From positions 1-64,000 of the forward strand of contig CALWVM010000005.1 in NCBI GenBank assembly GCA_944384985.1: DNA of 64,000 nucleotides, read 5' to 3'. A program made the position numbers and the translations under genes. Positions 53,930-61,777 of this stretch are shown here, piece after piece (positions within the stretch are counted from its first letter, which is position 1; each line of letters opens with the position of its first letter). Source of the DNA: an uncultured Clostridia bacterium (GTDB lineage Bacteria > Bacillota > Clostridia > Oscillospirales > Acutalibacteraceae). The notes beneath the pieces are model-generated. The model was not told the DNA's origin and searched no databases. It saw only the letters and a program-made list of their open reading frames with translations.

Positions 53930-54496
53930 TCACTCCTTATGTTCGTATACGGAGGGTTTCAAAACGCCCACATAGGGCAGATTCCGATACTTTTCATCAT
54001 AATCGAGCCCATATCCCACCACAAACGCATCGGGGATCACGGCGCCGACATAGTCAGCGTGGATATCCCGTGTCCGGCGGTCGGGCTTGTCAAGCAGCGT
54101 GCAGATCTTGATGCTTGCAGGTCCGCGCTGCGGCAATATCTCGCGCAGAAACGACAATGTATTGCCGCTGTCCAAAATATCCTCTACCAGCAGCAGGTGC
54201 ATACCCTCGATCGGCTCTTTCAGATCGAGACGAATCACCGGCTTGCCGGAGGACTGTGTTCCGTTATAGCTTTTGACCGACATAAAATCCACGCGGCAAG
54301 GCAGATGCAGCGCGCGTACCAAGTCGCTTAAAAACACAAAAGAACCTTTTAATATACCGACGAGCAGCAACGGCTGCGTACAGTCGCGGTAATCCCGTTC
54401 GATTTCCGCGGCGATGCGTTCCACGATTTCGTGAAGCTGTGTTTCACTGAACAGCACACGCTCCACATCCGCCGAAATGCAGGATTCATTTTTCAT
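53930..54496 (-). CDS. hpt: Hypoxanthine phosphoribosyltransferase
   Basis: Purine salvage: converts hypoxanthine or guanine to IMP or GMP with PRPP. 188 residues with [27 protein letters not shown] and the PRPP loop [16 protein letters not shown] 54496 overlaps the tilS stop by 11 nt; tilS-hpt-ftsH is the classic Firmicute order. Confidence 0.95.
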   Translation of the reverse strand: MKNESCISADVERVLFSETQLHEIVERIAAEIERDYRDCTQPLLLVGILKGSFVFLSDLVRALHLPCRVDFMSVKSYNGTQSSGKPVIRLDLKEPIEGMHLLLVEDILDSGNTLSFLREILPQRGPASIKICTLLDKPDRRTRDIHADYVGAVIPDAFVVGYGLDYDEKYRNLPYVGVLKPSVYEHKE

Positions 54497-55847
54497 TAGT
54501 ATTGCCACCGTCCTTCGTAAACATGAACACGAAACACTGTTTGGTCTGTGCGGACACGGCGTACGGCGCACCGGCGCCGAAGCCGCCTGCCCAAAGCACA
54601 TGCGCGCCGTCTGAAAGCACCGGCACGGCATTGCGGCGCTCGGGTGGGATCTTTTTCTCGTTCATCCATTTTTTCAGCGTTTTGGAAATTCTGCGCACCG
54701 GATCGGAAAAACAGTCGCCGCCACGTCTGCTGCGCAGTACCAAAGTGGTATCCATTTTAGCACAATCCACAGCGTTCGCCAAGACTTCTTTGTGAAGATT
54801 TTGTAAATCTTTTTGTTGAAAAAGTTGGATATAAATCGAACCCGCAGGCGTCCGCACGGTTTGTGCCGCTTTGTCGAGATGCAAAGGCATCTCCCACGGC
54901 GCCACAGCGGGCGGCGGGAATTCGAGAAGCCCCCGGCGGCTGCACACCACAAACCCGCCGGGCAGTGTGATGCGTTTTGGACTGCCAACGATGGAGAGCA
55001 CCGCCTCAACATGCGTGCTTTCAATTTGCCGCGCGGTCTTTGCGGAAAGCCACGCATGCACAATGCGGCGCTGCAAGGCGAGCGGCAGTTCCACAAGCGC
55101 CTGCTCGTCTACGCCGCGGGGTGTTACCACAGTTTTTGCGGCGGCTTCGGCGCACGTTTCGAGATATTGCTCATCCGCACGCACAGCGTCTGTCATACGG
55201 GAAAACGCTTCCAGCGCCGCCGGGTTCATGGATTTCAAAGCCGGCAGGACTTCGTGCCGCATGCGATTGCGCAAATACACGCTGCTTGCGTTGGTGCTGT
55301 CGGTCATATAGGTCAAATGATGTGCCGCACAGTACCGCTCCACATCGCTTCGCGTGCAGGAAAGCAGCGGGCGCAAAACGTTGCCACGTACGGGCGGGAT
55401 ACCACACAGCCCGCGCAGCCCCGTGCCGCGCAGCAGATGCAGCAGCACGGTCTCGGCGTTGTCGTCGGCGGTGTGCGCCGTCAAAATGCAGGCGTTCTCC
55501 CCTGCTGTATGACGAAACGCTTCGTAGCGAAGCCTTCGCCCGCACGCCTCGTGTCCCTCGCCCGTTTTTTCGGCAATGGCGGGCACGTCCACCTGCACGA
55601 CCGAAAGCGGCACACCAAGCGTTTCACAAAATGCCTGACAGAATTGTTCGTCGCGCGCCGCTTCTTCGCCGCGCAAGCCATGGTTGACATGGACAGCCGT
55701 AATGCGCAGCGGCAAAACGCCCGCAAGGCTGTTCAGCGCATGCAACAGGCAGACGGAATCCGCGCCGCCGGAAAGTCCCACGACAGCGCGCGCGCCCGGC
55801 TGCACGCCCTGTGCCTGCAAAAACGCAAGCACACGCTCAGCTATCAT
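54486..55847 (-). CDS. tilS: tRNA(Ile)-lysidine synthetase TilS
   Basis: Modifies C34 of the minor tRNA-Ile(CAU) to lysidine. 453 residues: PP-loop SGGADS near residue 26, N-terminal ATPase domain with HGLRGEEAARDEQFC and CILTAHTADDNAETVLLHLLR, then the TilS C-terminal domains (RRISKTLKKWMNEKKIPPERR). Start ATG 55847 overlaps the dnaB stop by 11 nt and follows CCGGAG. Confidence 0.94.
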   Translation of the reverse strand: MIAERVLAFLQAQGVQPGARAVVGLSGGADSVCLLHALNSLAGVLPLRITAVHVNHGLRGEEAARDEQFCQAFCETLGVPLSVVQVDVPAIAEKTGEGHEACGRRLRYEAFRHTAGENACILTAHTADDNAETVLLHLLRGTGLRGLCGIPPVRGNVLRPLLSCTRSDVERYCAAHHLTYMTDSTNASSVYLRNRMRHEVLPALKSMNPAALEAFSRMTDAVRADEQYLETCAEAAAKTVVTPRGVDEQALVELPLALQRRIVHAWLSAKTARQIESTHVEAVLSIVGSPKRITLPGGFVVCSRRGLLEFPPPAVAPWEMPLHLDKAAQTVRTPAGSIYIQLFQQKDLQNLHKEVLANAVDCAKMDTTLVLRSRRGGDCFSDPVRRISKTLKKWMNEKKIPPERRNAVPVLSDGAHVLWAGGFGAGAPYAVSAQTKQCFVFMFTKDGGNTNEK

Positions 55848-57207
55848 AATGCAGCTCCGGCGTGGAGAAACGCGTATACATGCCGTTCCAATGCAGGTCG
55901 ACCTCGCCCGTGCCGCCGTGGCGGTTTTTGGCGATGATGACCTCGGCTTTATCGTTATCGACCACAACAGTCTCGTCTTTTTCAGAATCGTAATAGGATT
56001 CGCGGTAGAGCATCAGCACGATGTCCGCATCCTGCTCGATAGAACCCGACTCACGCAGGTCCGAAAGCTGCGGCTTATGCGATTTGCCGCGCCCTTCGGT
56101 GGAACGAGAAAGCTGCGAGCAGGTGATGACGGGGATGCGCAGGTCCTTGGCCATCAGCTTTAAGCTGCGGGTGATCTCGGACACCTCCTGCACACGGCTT
56201 TCCGTGCGCTTGGTACCGGTCATCAGCTGCAAATAGTCGATGATCACGCAGTCCACGTCACGCATTTTGCGCACGCGTGCTTTCATTTCCGGCACTGTGA
56301 TGTTCGCCGTGTCGTCAAAATACAATTCGGCGCGGCTCAAGGTCACGGTCGCCTCGGCGATGCGCTGCCAATCGTCGTCGGTAAGCTCGCCTGTGCGCAG
56401 CTTTCTGCCTTCGACGCGCGCTTCGGTGGAAAGGATGCGCTGGGCAAGCTGCTCCTTGCCCATTTCCAGCGAAAAGAACACGACTTTCTTTTTCGCATTC
56501 ACCGCCACGTTGCGCGCGATGTTCAGTGCGAAACTGGTTTTGCCCATAGCGGGGCGTGCACCGATGAGAATGAGGTCGGAGCGGTTTAAGCCTGTCATGT
56601 ATTTATCCAGCAGCGAAAAGCCCGTCGGAATCCCCTTGTATTCTTCGGCAAGCTCGGGATCCGTTAGCTTTTGCAGATTATCATACACATCGTTCGTGAT
56701 AATGTCCGCAAGTTTAACGGGACCGCTCGTGTGTGCGCCCTGGCGGATGTCGTAGATCTTCTGCTCCGCGGCGTCCATAATCGTATCCGCGGGGAGTTCC
56801 TCCTCAGCGGCGCTTTTGAGCATTTCGCCTGCCGCTTCCATAAGGGTGCGCAGGTAATATTTTTCATTGACGATCTTGGCGTAAGATTCGACATTCGCGA
56901 CGCTCGGCACGGACTGCGCAAGCTGGGCTAAGTAATTGCGCGCGCCCGCGTCGTCGTAAGCCCCGCTGGTTTTGAGCGCTTCGGCGACAATGAGCGGGTC
57001 TACCTTTTGGTTGAGCATCTTACGCTCGGCGATGATGCTGTAAATCTGCTTGTGCTGTGGAATATAGAAGCAATCCGCGCCGCGCAAAATGCCGGAAACG
57101 CGGTCAAAGCAGTCCGGGTCCATCAGGATAGACCCCAAAACCGCCTGCTCCGCATCCAGGCTGTACGGCTCGTTGATTTTTTCAAACAGCAGGTTGTCCA
57201 TTGGCAT
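55837..57207 (-). CDS. dnaB: Replicative DNA helicase DnaB
   Basis: 456 residues: N-terminal primase-interaction domain (about 12-120), linker, RecA-type motor with Walker A GARPAMGKTSFALN, VIIDYLQLM and SRSTEGRGKSHKPQLSDLRESG-type loops (seen as SDLRESGSIEQDAD). ATG 57207 follows AAGGGTG. No intein or inserted segment. Operon place after rplI is typical of Firmicutes. Confidence 0.97.
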   Translation of the reverse strand: MPMDNLLFEKINEPYSLDAEQAVLGSILMDPDCFDRVSGILRGADCFYIPQHKQIYSIIAERKMLNQKVDPLIVAEALKTSGAYDDAGARNYLAQLAQSVPSVANVESYAKIVNEKYYLRTLMEAAGEMLKSAAEEELPADTIMDAAEQKIYDIRQGAHTSGPVKLADIITNDVYDNLQKLTDPELAEEYKGIPTGFSLLDKYMTGLNRSDLILIGARPAMGKTSFALNIARNVAVNAKKKVVFFSLEMGKEQLAQRILSTEARVEGRKLRTGELTDDDWQRIAEATVTLSRAELYFDDTANITVPEMKARVRKMRDVDCVIIDYLQLMTGTKRTESRVQEVSEITRSLKLMAKDLRIPVITCSQLSRSTEGRGKSHKPQLSDLRESGSIEQDADIVLMLYRESYYDSEKDETVVVDNDKAEVIIAKNRHGGTGEVDLHWNGMYTRFSTPELHYDS

Positions 57208-57236
57208 ATATGTTCACCCTTTTTCGCCGTGCGGGC

Positions 57237-57677
57237 TTATTCGCCCACCTCGACGGAAAGCTTGGCGGAAATGCCGGTATACAGCTTCACTTCCACCGAA
57301 TAGGTCCCGAAATTCTTGATGTCCGCCATGGAAAGCTTGCGCTTATCCACCGCGACGCCGAGCTGTTTTTCGATCGCAGCGGCGACGTCTTTGGCGGTAA
57401 CGGAGCCGAACAGCCGGCCGTTCTGCCCCGCTTTTGCCGTCAGGCGCACAGTTTTATCTGAGAGTTTTGCCTGCGCATCCTTCGCGGCGGCGATCTCCAT
57501 ATCGACGCGGTGCTGTTTCGCGGCTTCGCTGTTTTTGTATTCCGTGAGCGTCTGGGCGTTTGCTTCCACCGCGAGCCCTTTCGGAAACAGGAAATTGCGT
57601 GCGTAGCCGTCGGACGCTTTGACCTTTTCGCCTGCTTTCCCGAGGCCTTTCACATCTTTTTTCAGAATCACTTCCAT
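57237..57677 (-). CDS. rplI: 50S ribosomal protein L9
   Basis: 146 residues, slightly short of the usual 148-150. N-terminal signature [20 protein letters not shown] and [11 protein letters not shown], long central helix, C-terminal domain ([13 protein letters not shown]). Between gdpP and dnaB. Confidence 0.96.
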   Translation of the reverse strand: MEVILKKDVKGLGKAGEKVKASDGYARNFLFPKGLAVEANAQTLTEYKNSEAAKQHRVDMEIAAAKDAQAKLSDKTVRLTAKAGQNGRLFGSVTAKDVAAAIEKQLGVAVDKRKLSMADIKNFGTYSVEVKLYTGISAKLSVEVGE

Positions 57678-57725
57678 ATCGATAGCTCCTTTCCGGTCGG
57701 CGCACGCCGTGCGGCGTGTCCGGGA

Positions 57726-59693
57726 TCATTGATTTTCAAAATAGGTGTCGATCGCTTCGTAAAGCTTTTTCTTTGCTTCGTCGAGCGTAGTATCGGGCAG
57801 CTGCGCTGCCGCCATGGTCTGATGCCCACCGCCGCCGAGCGATTCCATGACAAGCTGGACATTGATATTGCCCATGGAGCGCGCCGAAATATTGGCGGTA
57901 TCGTCTGTTTCGAACAGGACAAAGGAGGCATCCACATCGCTTACGGTCAGCAGCTCGTCGGCAGCCTGCGCCGAGATCACGCGGATGTCCTTGGCCTGGA
58001 TATCTGCCACAGAGATGGCACAGCGTCGATAGCTTTGCGCGTTGAGCACGATCTGCCCGCGCAGCTTTTTATTTTCCATGCTGCTGTTGAAAAAGCGTTT
58101 GACTACAACGGTATCCGCCCCGCGCGAGCGCAGGTATGCCGCCGCTTCAAACGTGCGCACGCCCGTGCGCAGCACAAATTCCTTGGTGTCGAGAATAATG
58201 CCCGCCATCAAAGCGTTGGCGCAGAGCGGCGTGACCACCGGTTTGCCGCCCATGTATTGCAGCAGCTCCGTCACCAGTTCACAGGTCGAGGAGGCGTGCG
58301 GCTCATGATAAAATATCACGGAATTTTGGATAAAATCCACCGTTTTGCGGTGGTGGTCGATAACAACGACGCTTGGGGCTTTTTCATAAAGCTCCGGTGC
58401 TTCAACAAAGCTCGCCTTGTGCGTATCCAGAATGAACAGCAGCGTTTTTTCGGAAAGCAGCCGTTCGGCATGTTCCGGAAGGACGAACCAGTCCCCCGCG
58501 CCCTGTTTGGTGGCATACTCCACCAAAGGCGCAGCGAGCGTCGTGCGTGCGTTTGTGACGATAAAAGCCTCTTTGCCGAGGTCCCGCGACGCCTTGCACA
58601 TGCCGATGGCGGCACCGATGCAGTCGAGATCCGAAAATTTGTGCCCCATAATCAGCACATTGTCACAGCCGCGGATGAGTTCACTGATGGCGGACGCCAC
58701 CACGCGCGTACGCACCTTGGTGCGCTTTTCCACGCCTTTGGACACGCCGCCGAAAAAGCGATAGGTGTCATCGGTATTCTTGAGCGCCGCCTGATCTCCG
58801 CCGCGCCCGAGCGCCATATCCAGCGCCTGGCGCGCGTTGCTTTCCGCATCGGAAAGATTGTCGCCCCGGCCCACACCGATGGACAGCGTGACGCCAACAG
58901 GCGAATCGTGATATGTATAGCTGCGCACAAGCTGTAACACCTGGAATTTGGAAGCAACCATTTTCAAAAGTGCTTCTTCGGGAATAACTGCGAGAAAACG
59001 GCCGCTACCGAGCTTGCGGAACAGCCCCGGGTACTGGGTAAACCAGCCCTCGGTGATGCGTTCCACCGCACCGCTGATCTCGGCGTACTCGCTTTCTTTA
59101 TAGGATCGGTAGATCTCATCCACACTGTCGATGGCGATCATCGCGACGGCGGGTTTTTCCATTTCATAAGCGTGCGCAATCTGCTTGAGACGCGTATCCT
59201 CCGCATACAAAAGCACATAGGACTGCCGCCCCGAACAGGTGATGTGGCTGAAATACACGGTATACGCCTTGCCGCCCACCACCGCGTCAAAGCGTTCCTT
59301 TTTGCGAATCTGCGAAAGGCCCAGGCCGCCTGTATACTGCCGGATATCGGCGGATTTGGCGGCGCGCGCGGGCAAAAGCTCGTTCTTGAACTTCAAATTA
59401 TACCAAATGACGCGGTCGGCGTTGTCAAACACGACGACGGGCAGCGGGAAGTTTTGCAGCGAAGAATTCTCCTCGGCGGAAAAGCTTTCGCTCAGCGCCA
59501 GAACCGTTGACCGCACGATGTGAAAATCCCTGCGCATACGCAACACGGTAACAAGCACAAGGATCAGCAATACACAAAGCTCCGCCCCCGCCACCGCAAG
59601 ATTAAAAAATGCGGTAACGATGCAGAACACCCCGGCCACAAGCAAAGCGGCAAAGGTCAACGGATAGGTACGAACGGCTCGGCCCGCTTTCAA
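57726..59693 (-). CDS. gdpP: Cyclic-di-AMP phosphodiesterase GdpP
   Basis: 655 residues: two N-terminal membrane helices (about 12-52), a PAS-like domain (about 85-160), a degenerate GGDEF domain (LGSGRFLAVI in place of the cyclase motif) and a catalytic DHH/DHHA1 phosphatase domain (GHKFSDLDCIGAA; VIDHHRK; GGGGHQTMAAAQ). Controls c-di-AMP and thus K+ and wall homeostasis. Start is TTG 59693, 6 nt after GGGGGTG that is formed by the last codons of rnj; the genes are 3 nt apart. Confidence 0.93.
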   Translation of the reverse strand: MKAGRAVRTYPLTFAALLVAGVFCIVTAFFNLAVAGAELCVLLILVLVTVLRMRRDFHIVRSTVLALSESFSAEENSSLQNFPLPVVVFDNADRVIWYNLKFKNELLPARAAKSADIRQYTGGLGLSQIRKKERFDAVVGGKAYTVYFSHITCSGRQSYVLLYAEDTRLKQIAHAYEMEKPAVAMIAIDSVDEIYRSYKESEYAEISGAVERITEGWFTQYPGLFRKLGSGRFLAVIPEEALLKMVASKFQVLQLVRSYTYHDSPVGVTLSIGVGRGDNLSDAESNARQALDMALGRGGDQAALKNTDDTYRFFGGVSKGVEKRTKVRTRVVASAISELIRGCDNVLIMGHKFSDLDCIGAAIGMCKASRDLGKEAFIVTNARTTLAAPLVEYATKQGAGDWFVLPEHAERLLSEKTLLFILDTHKASFVEAPELYEKAPSVVVIDHHRKTVDFIQNSVIFYHEPHASSTCELVTELLQYMGGKPVVTPLCANALMAGIILDTKEFVLRTGVRTFEAAAYLRSRGADTVVVKRFFNSSMENKKLRGQIVLNAQSYRRCAISVADIQAKDIRVISAQAADELLTVSDVDASFVLFETDDTANISARSMGNINVQLVMESLGGGGHQTMAAAQLPDTTLDEAKKKLYEAIDTYFENQ

Positions 59694-59696
59694 GGC

Positions 59697-61601
59697 TTAC
59701 ACCCCCATTAAAATCGGCAGGACCATCGGCGAGCGCTTGGTGCGCGCATAGGTCAGCCGCGAGATCTCATCGCGAAGCCGGTTGCGGATCGTGGAAAAAT
59801 CATGCACATGGTGCTGCATGCATTCGGCAAGCACGCTTTCGCAAAGCCGCCGGGATTCCTCCATCAGCTGTTCGGATTCGCGGACATATACAAAGCCGCG
59901 TGTCACGACGTCCGGGCCCGAGAGCACGTCGCCGCTTTCGCGGTCAATTGACGCCACAATGATTATAATACCGTCTTCGGCAAGGCGCTTGCGGTCGCGC
60001 AGAACGACCGAGCCGACGTCGCCGACACCGCTGCCGTCCACAAAGACCATGCCGGCGGGAACTTCGCCGGAAATGCGGATTTTATCTTCGGTCAGTTCCA
60101 CTTCCTTGCCGTTGTCGGCGATCAGGATATTCTCGTTCGGGATGCCCATGGCGCGCGCCAAAGCGGCATGCTTTTGCAGATGCTTCTGCTCGCCGTGCAC
60201 AGGCATAAAATATTTCGGGTTTGTCAGGCTCATCATGATTTTGAGCTCTTCCTGGCAGGCGTGGCCGGAAACGTGGACGTCATACATTTTTTCGTACACG
60301 ACTTCTGCGCCCTGCTTTAACAATTCATCCACAACCCTGCCGACCATCTTTTCGTTGCCGGGGATGGGCGTGGCAGAAATAATGACATAATCGTTCGGGC
60401 AGATCTCCACCCGGCGATGCTCGGAAAACGCCATACGGTACAGCGCGGACATCGGTTCGCCCTGACTGCCCGTCGTGATGAGCACCAGCTTTTCCGGCGG
60501 ATAGCGGTTGATGCTGTCCAGCCCGATTAGAATCCCTTCCGGGACGTTGATATAGCCGAGCTCCGCGGCGACGGACACGACGTTTTCAAGGCTTCGGCCG
60601 GAAAGCGCCACCTTGCGCCCGAGCTTTTCAGCGGCATTGATGATCTGCTGCACGCGATGGATGTTGGACGCGAACGTCGCCACGATCAGGCGGCGGTTCC
60701 CCGCACGGCGGAACTGCACGTCAAAGGTCTCGCCGACTTTGCGCTCGCTTTGGGTAAAACCGGGTTTCGCGGCATTGGTGGAATCGGACAGCAAGCATAA
60801 AACGCCTTCTTCGCCGATTGCGGCAAAGCGCGCAAGGTCGATCACGCCGCCGTCGATGGGCGTAGTGTCGATCTTGAAGTCGCCGGTCTGCACCACATTG
60901 CCCGCAGGCGTGCGGATGGCAAGCGCCACCGCATCGGGAATCGAGTGATTAACATGGATGAATTCCACATTAAAGCACCCGAGCTGCACCCGGTCACCGG
61001 GTTTGATGACGTTCAGGGTGCACTGGTCGATAATCCGGTGCTCGCGCAGTTTGCCTTCAATAAGCCCGATAGTCAGCTTTGTGGAATACACCGGGACTTT
61101 TAAGTCTTTCAGCAGGAATGCAAGCCCGCCGATATGGTCCTCATGCCCGTGGGTGATGAGAATGCCCTTGATCTTGTCTGCATTTTCCAAGACATAGGTA
61201 AAGTCCGGGATCACCAGATCTACGCCGAGCATTTCGGGATCGGGGAATTCCAGCCCGCAGTCCACGAGCAGCATGTCGCCGTTGCATTCATACAGCGTCA
61301 TATTCTTGCCGATCTCATTGAGCCCGCCGAGGAATGCGATCTTCAGCGGCGGCGCGTTTTTCCTGCGTCTGCCCGCCGAGTTCTTGCGCGCCGTCGAGTT
61401 TTTCAAGCTGCTGTAATACCGGCGCTGCTGCTTACCGGCGGCAGAATCCGAAAATCCCTGCATCAGTTCTTTTTTCGGTTGTCTTTTTTGTTGGGCACCG
61501 GATTTTTTGCCGGCTCTGCCCGTCCCCGTGCCGGATGCCTGCTTGCGCGTGGTATTTTTCGACACGGAGCCTTTGGAAGCTTCTTTGTTTGTGTTTGCCA
61601 T
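59697..61601 (-). CDS. rnj: Ribonuclease J with basic N-terminal extension
   Basis: 5'-exo/endoribonuclease of mRNA decay and rRNA maturation. 634 residues. The metallo-beta-lactamase core starts at PLKIAFLGGLNEIGKNM (about 85); zinc motif HGHEDHIGG, then beta-CASP (TGSQGEPMSAL) and the C-terminal RNase J domain. Residues 1-84 are a Lys/Arg/Ser/Gly-rich, probably disordered tail absent from B. subtilis RNase J1/J2. Start ATG 61601 follows AAGGAG; an ATG six codons upstream is an alternative. First gene of the operon through ftsH. Confidence 0.93.
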   Translation of the reverse strand: MANTNKEASKGSVSKNTTRKQASGTGTGRAGKKSGAQQKRQPKKELMQGFSDSAAGKQQRRYYSSLKNSTARKNSAGRRRKNAPPLKIAFLGGLNEIGKNMTLYECNGDMLLVDCGLEFPDPEMLGVDLVIPDFTYVLENADKIKGILITHGHEDHIGGLAFLLKDLKVPVYSTKLTIGLIEGKLREHRIIDQCTLNVIKPGDRVQLGCFNVEFIHVNHSIPDAVALAIRTPAGNVVQTGDFKIDTTPIDGGVIDLARFAAIGEEGVLCLLSDSTNAAKPGFTQSERKVGETFDVQFRRAGNRRLIVATFASNIHRVQQIINAAEKLGRKVALSGRSLENVVSVAAELGYINVPEGILIGLDSINRYPPEKLVLITTGSQGEPMSALYRMAFSEHRRVEICPNDYVIISATPIPGNEKMVGRVVDELLKQGAEVVYEKMYDVHVSGHACQEELKIMMSLTNPKYFMPVHGEQKHLQKHAALARAMGIPNENILIADNGKEVELTEDKIRISGEVPAGMVFVDGSGVGDVGSVVLRDRKRLAEDGIIIIVASIDRESGDVLSGPDVVTRGFVYVRESEQLMEESRRLCESVLAECMQHHVHDFSTIRNRLRDEISRLTYARTKRSPMVLPILMGV

Positions 61602-61748
61602 TCCAATCTCCTTAACCATTCTATATTCAGATTTCTGTATGTAGTGCCTGCCGCAAGACGGCGAACAGGCAAAAGTCCAAAAACGTACCAAAGAAACGTA
61701 TTTTTATTTGCTCTATAAATTCCAATGGATAAAGAATCCGATTGTAAT

Positions 61749-61777
61749 ATAATACCGCGAAAACGGGTTTGTGTCAA
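61749..61777 (-). promoter_or_regulatory. Promoter of the rnj-gdpP-rplI-dnaB-tilS-hpt-ftsH operon
   Basis: TTGACA (61772-61777), 17 bp, TATTAT (61749-61754) on the minus strand; leader about 140 nt. The -35 overlaps the stop region of the upstream gene. Confidence 0.85.
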
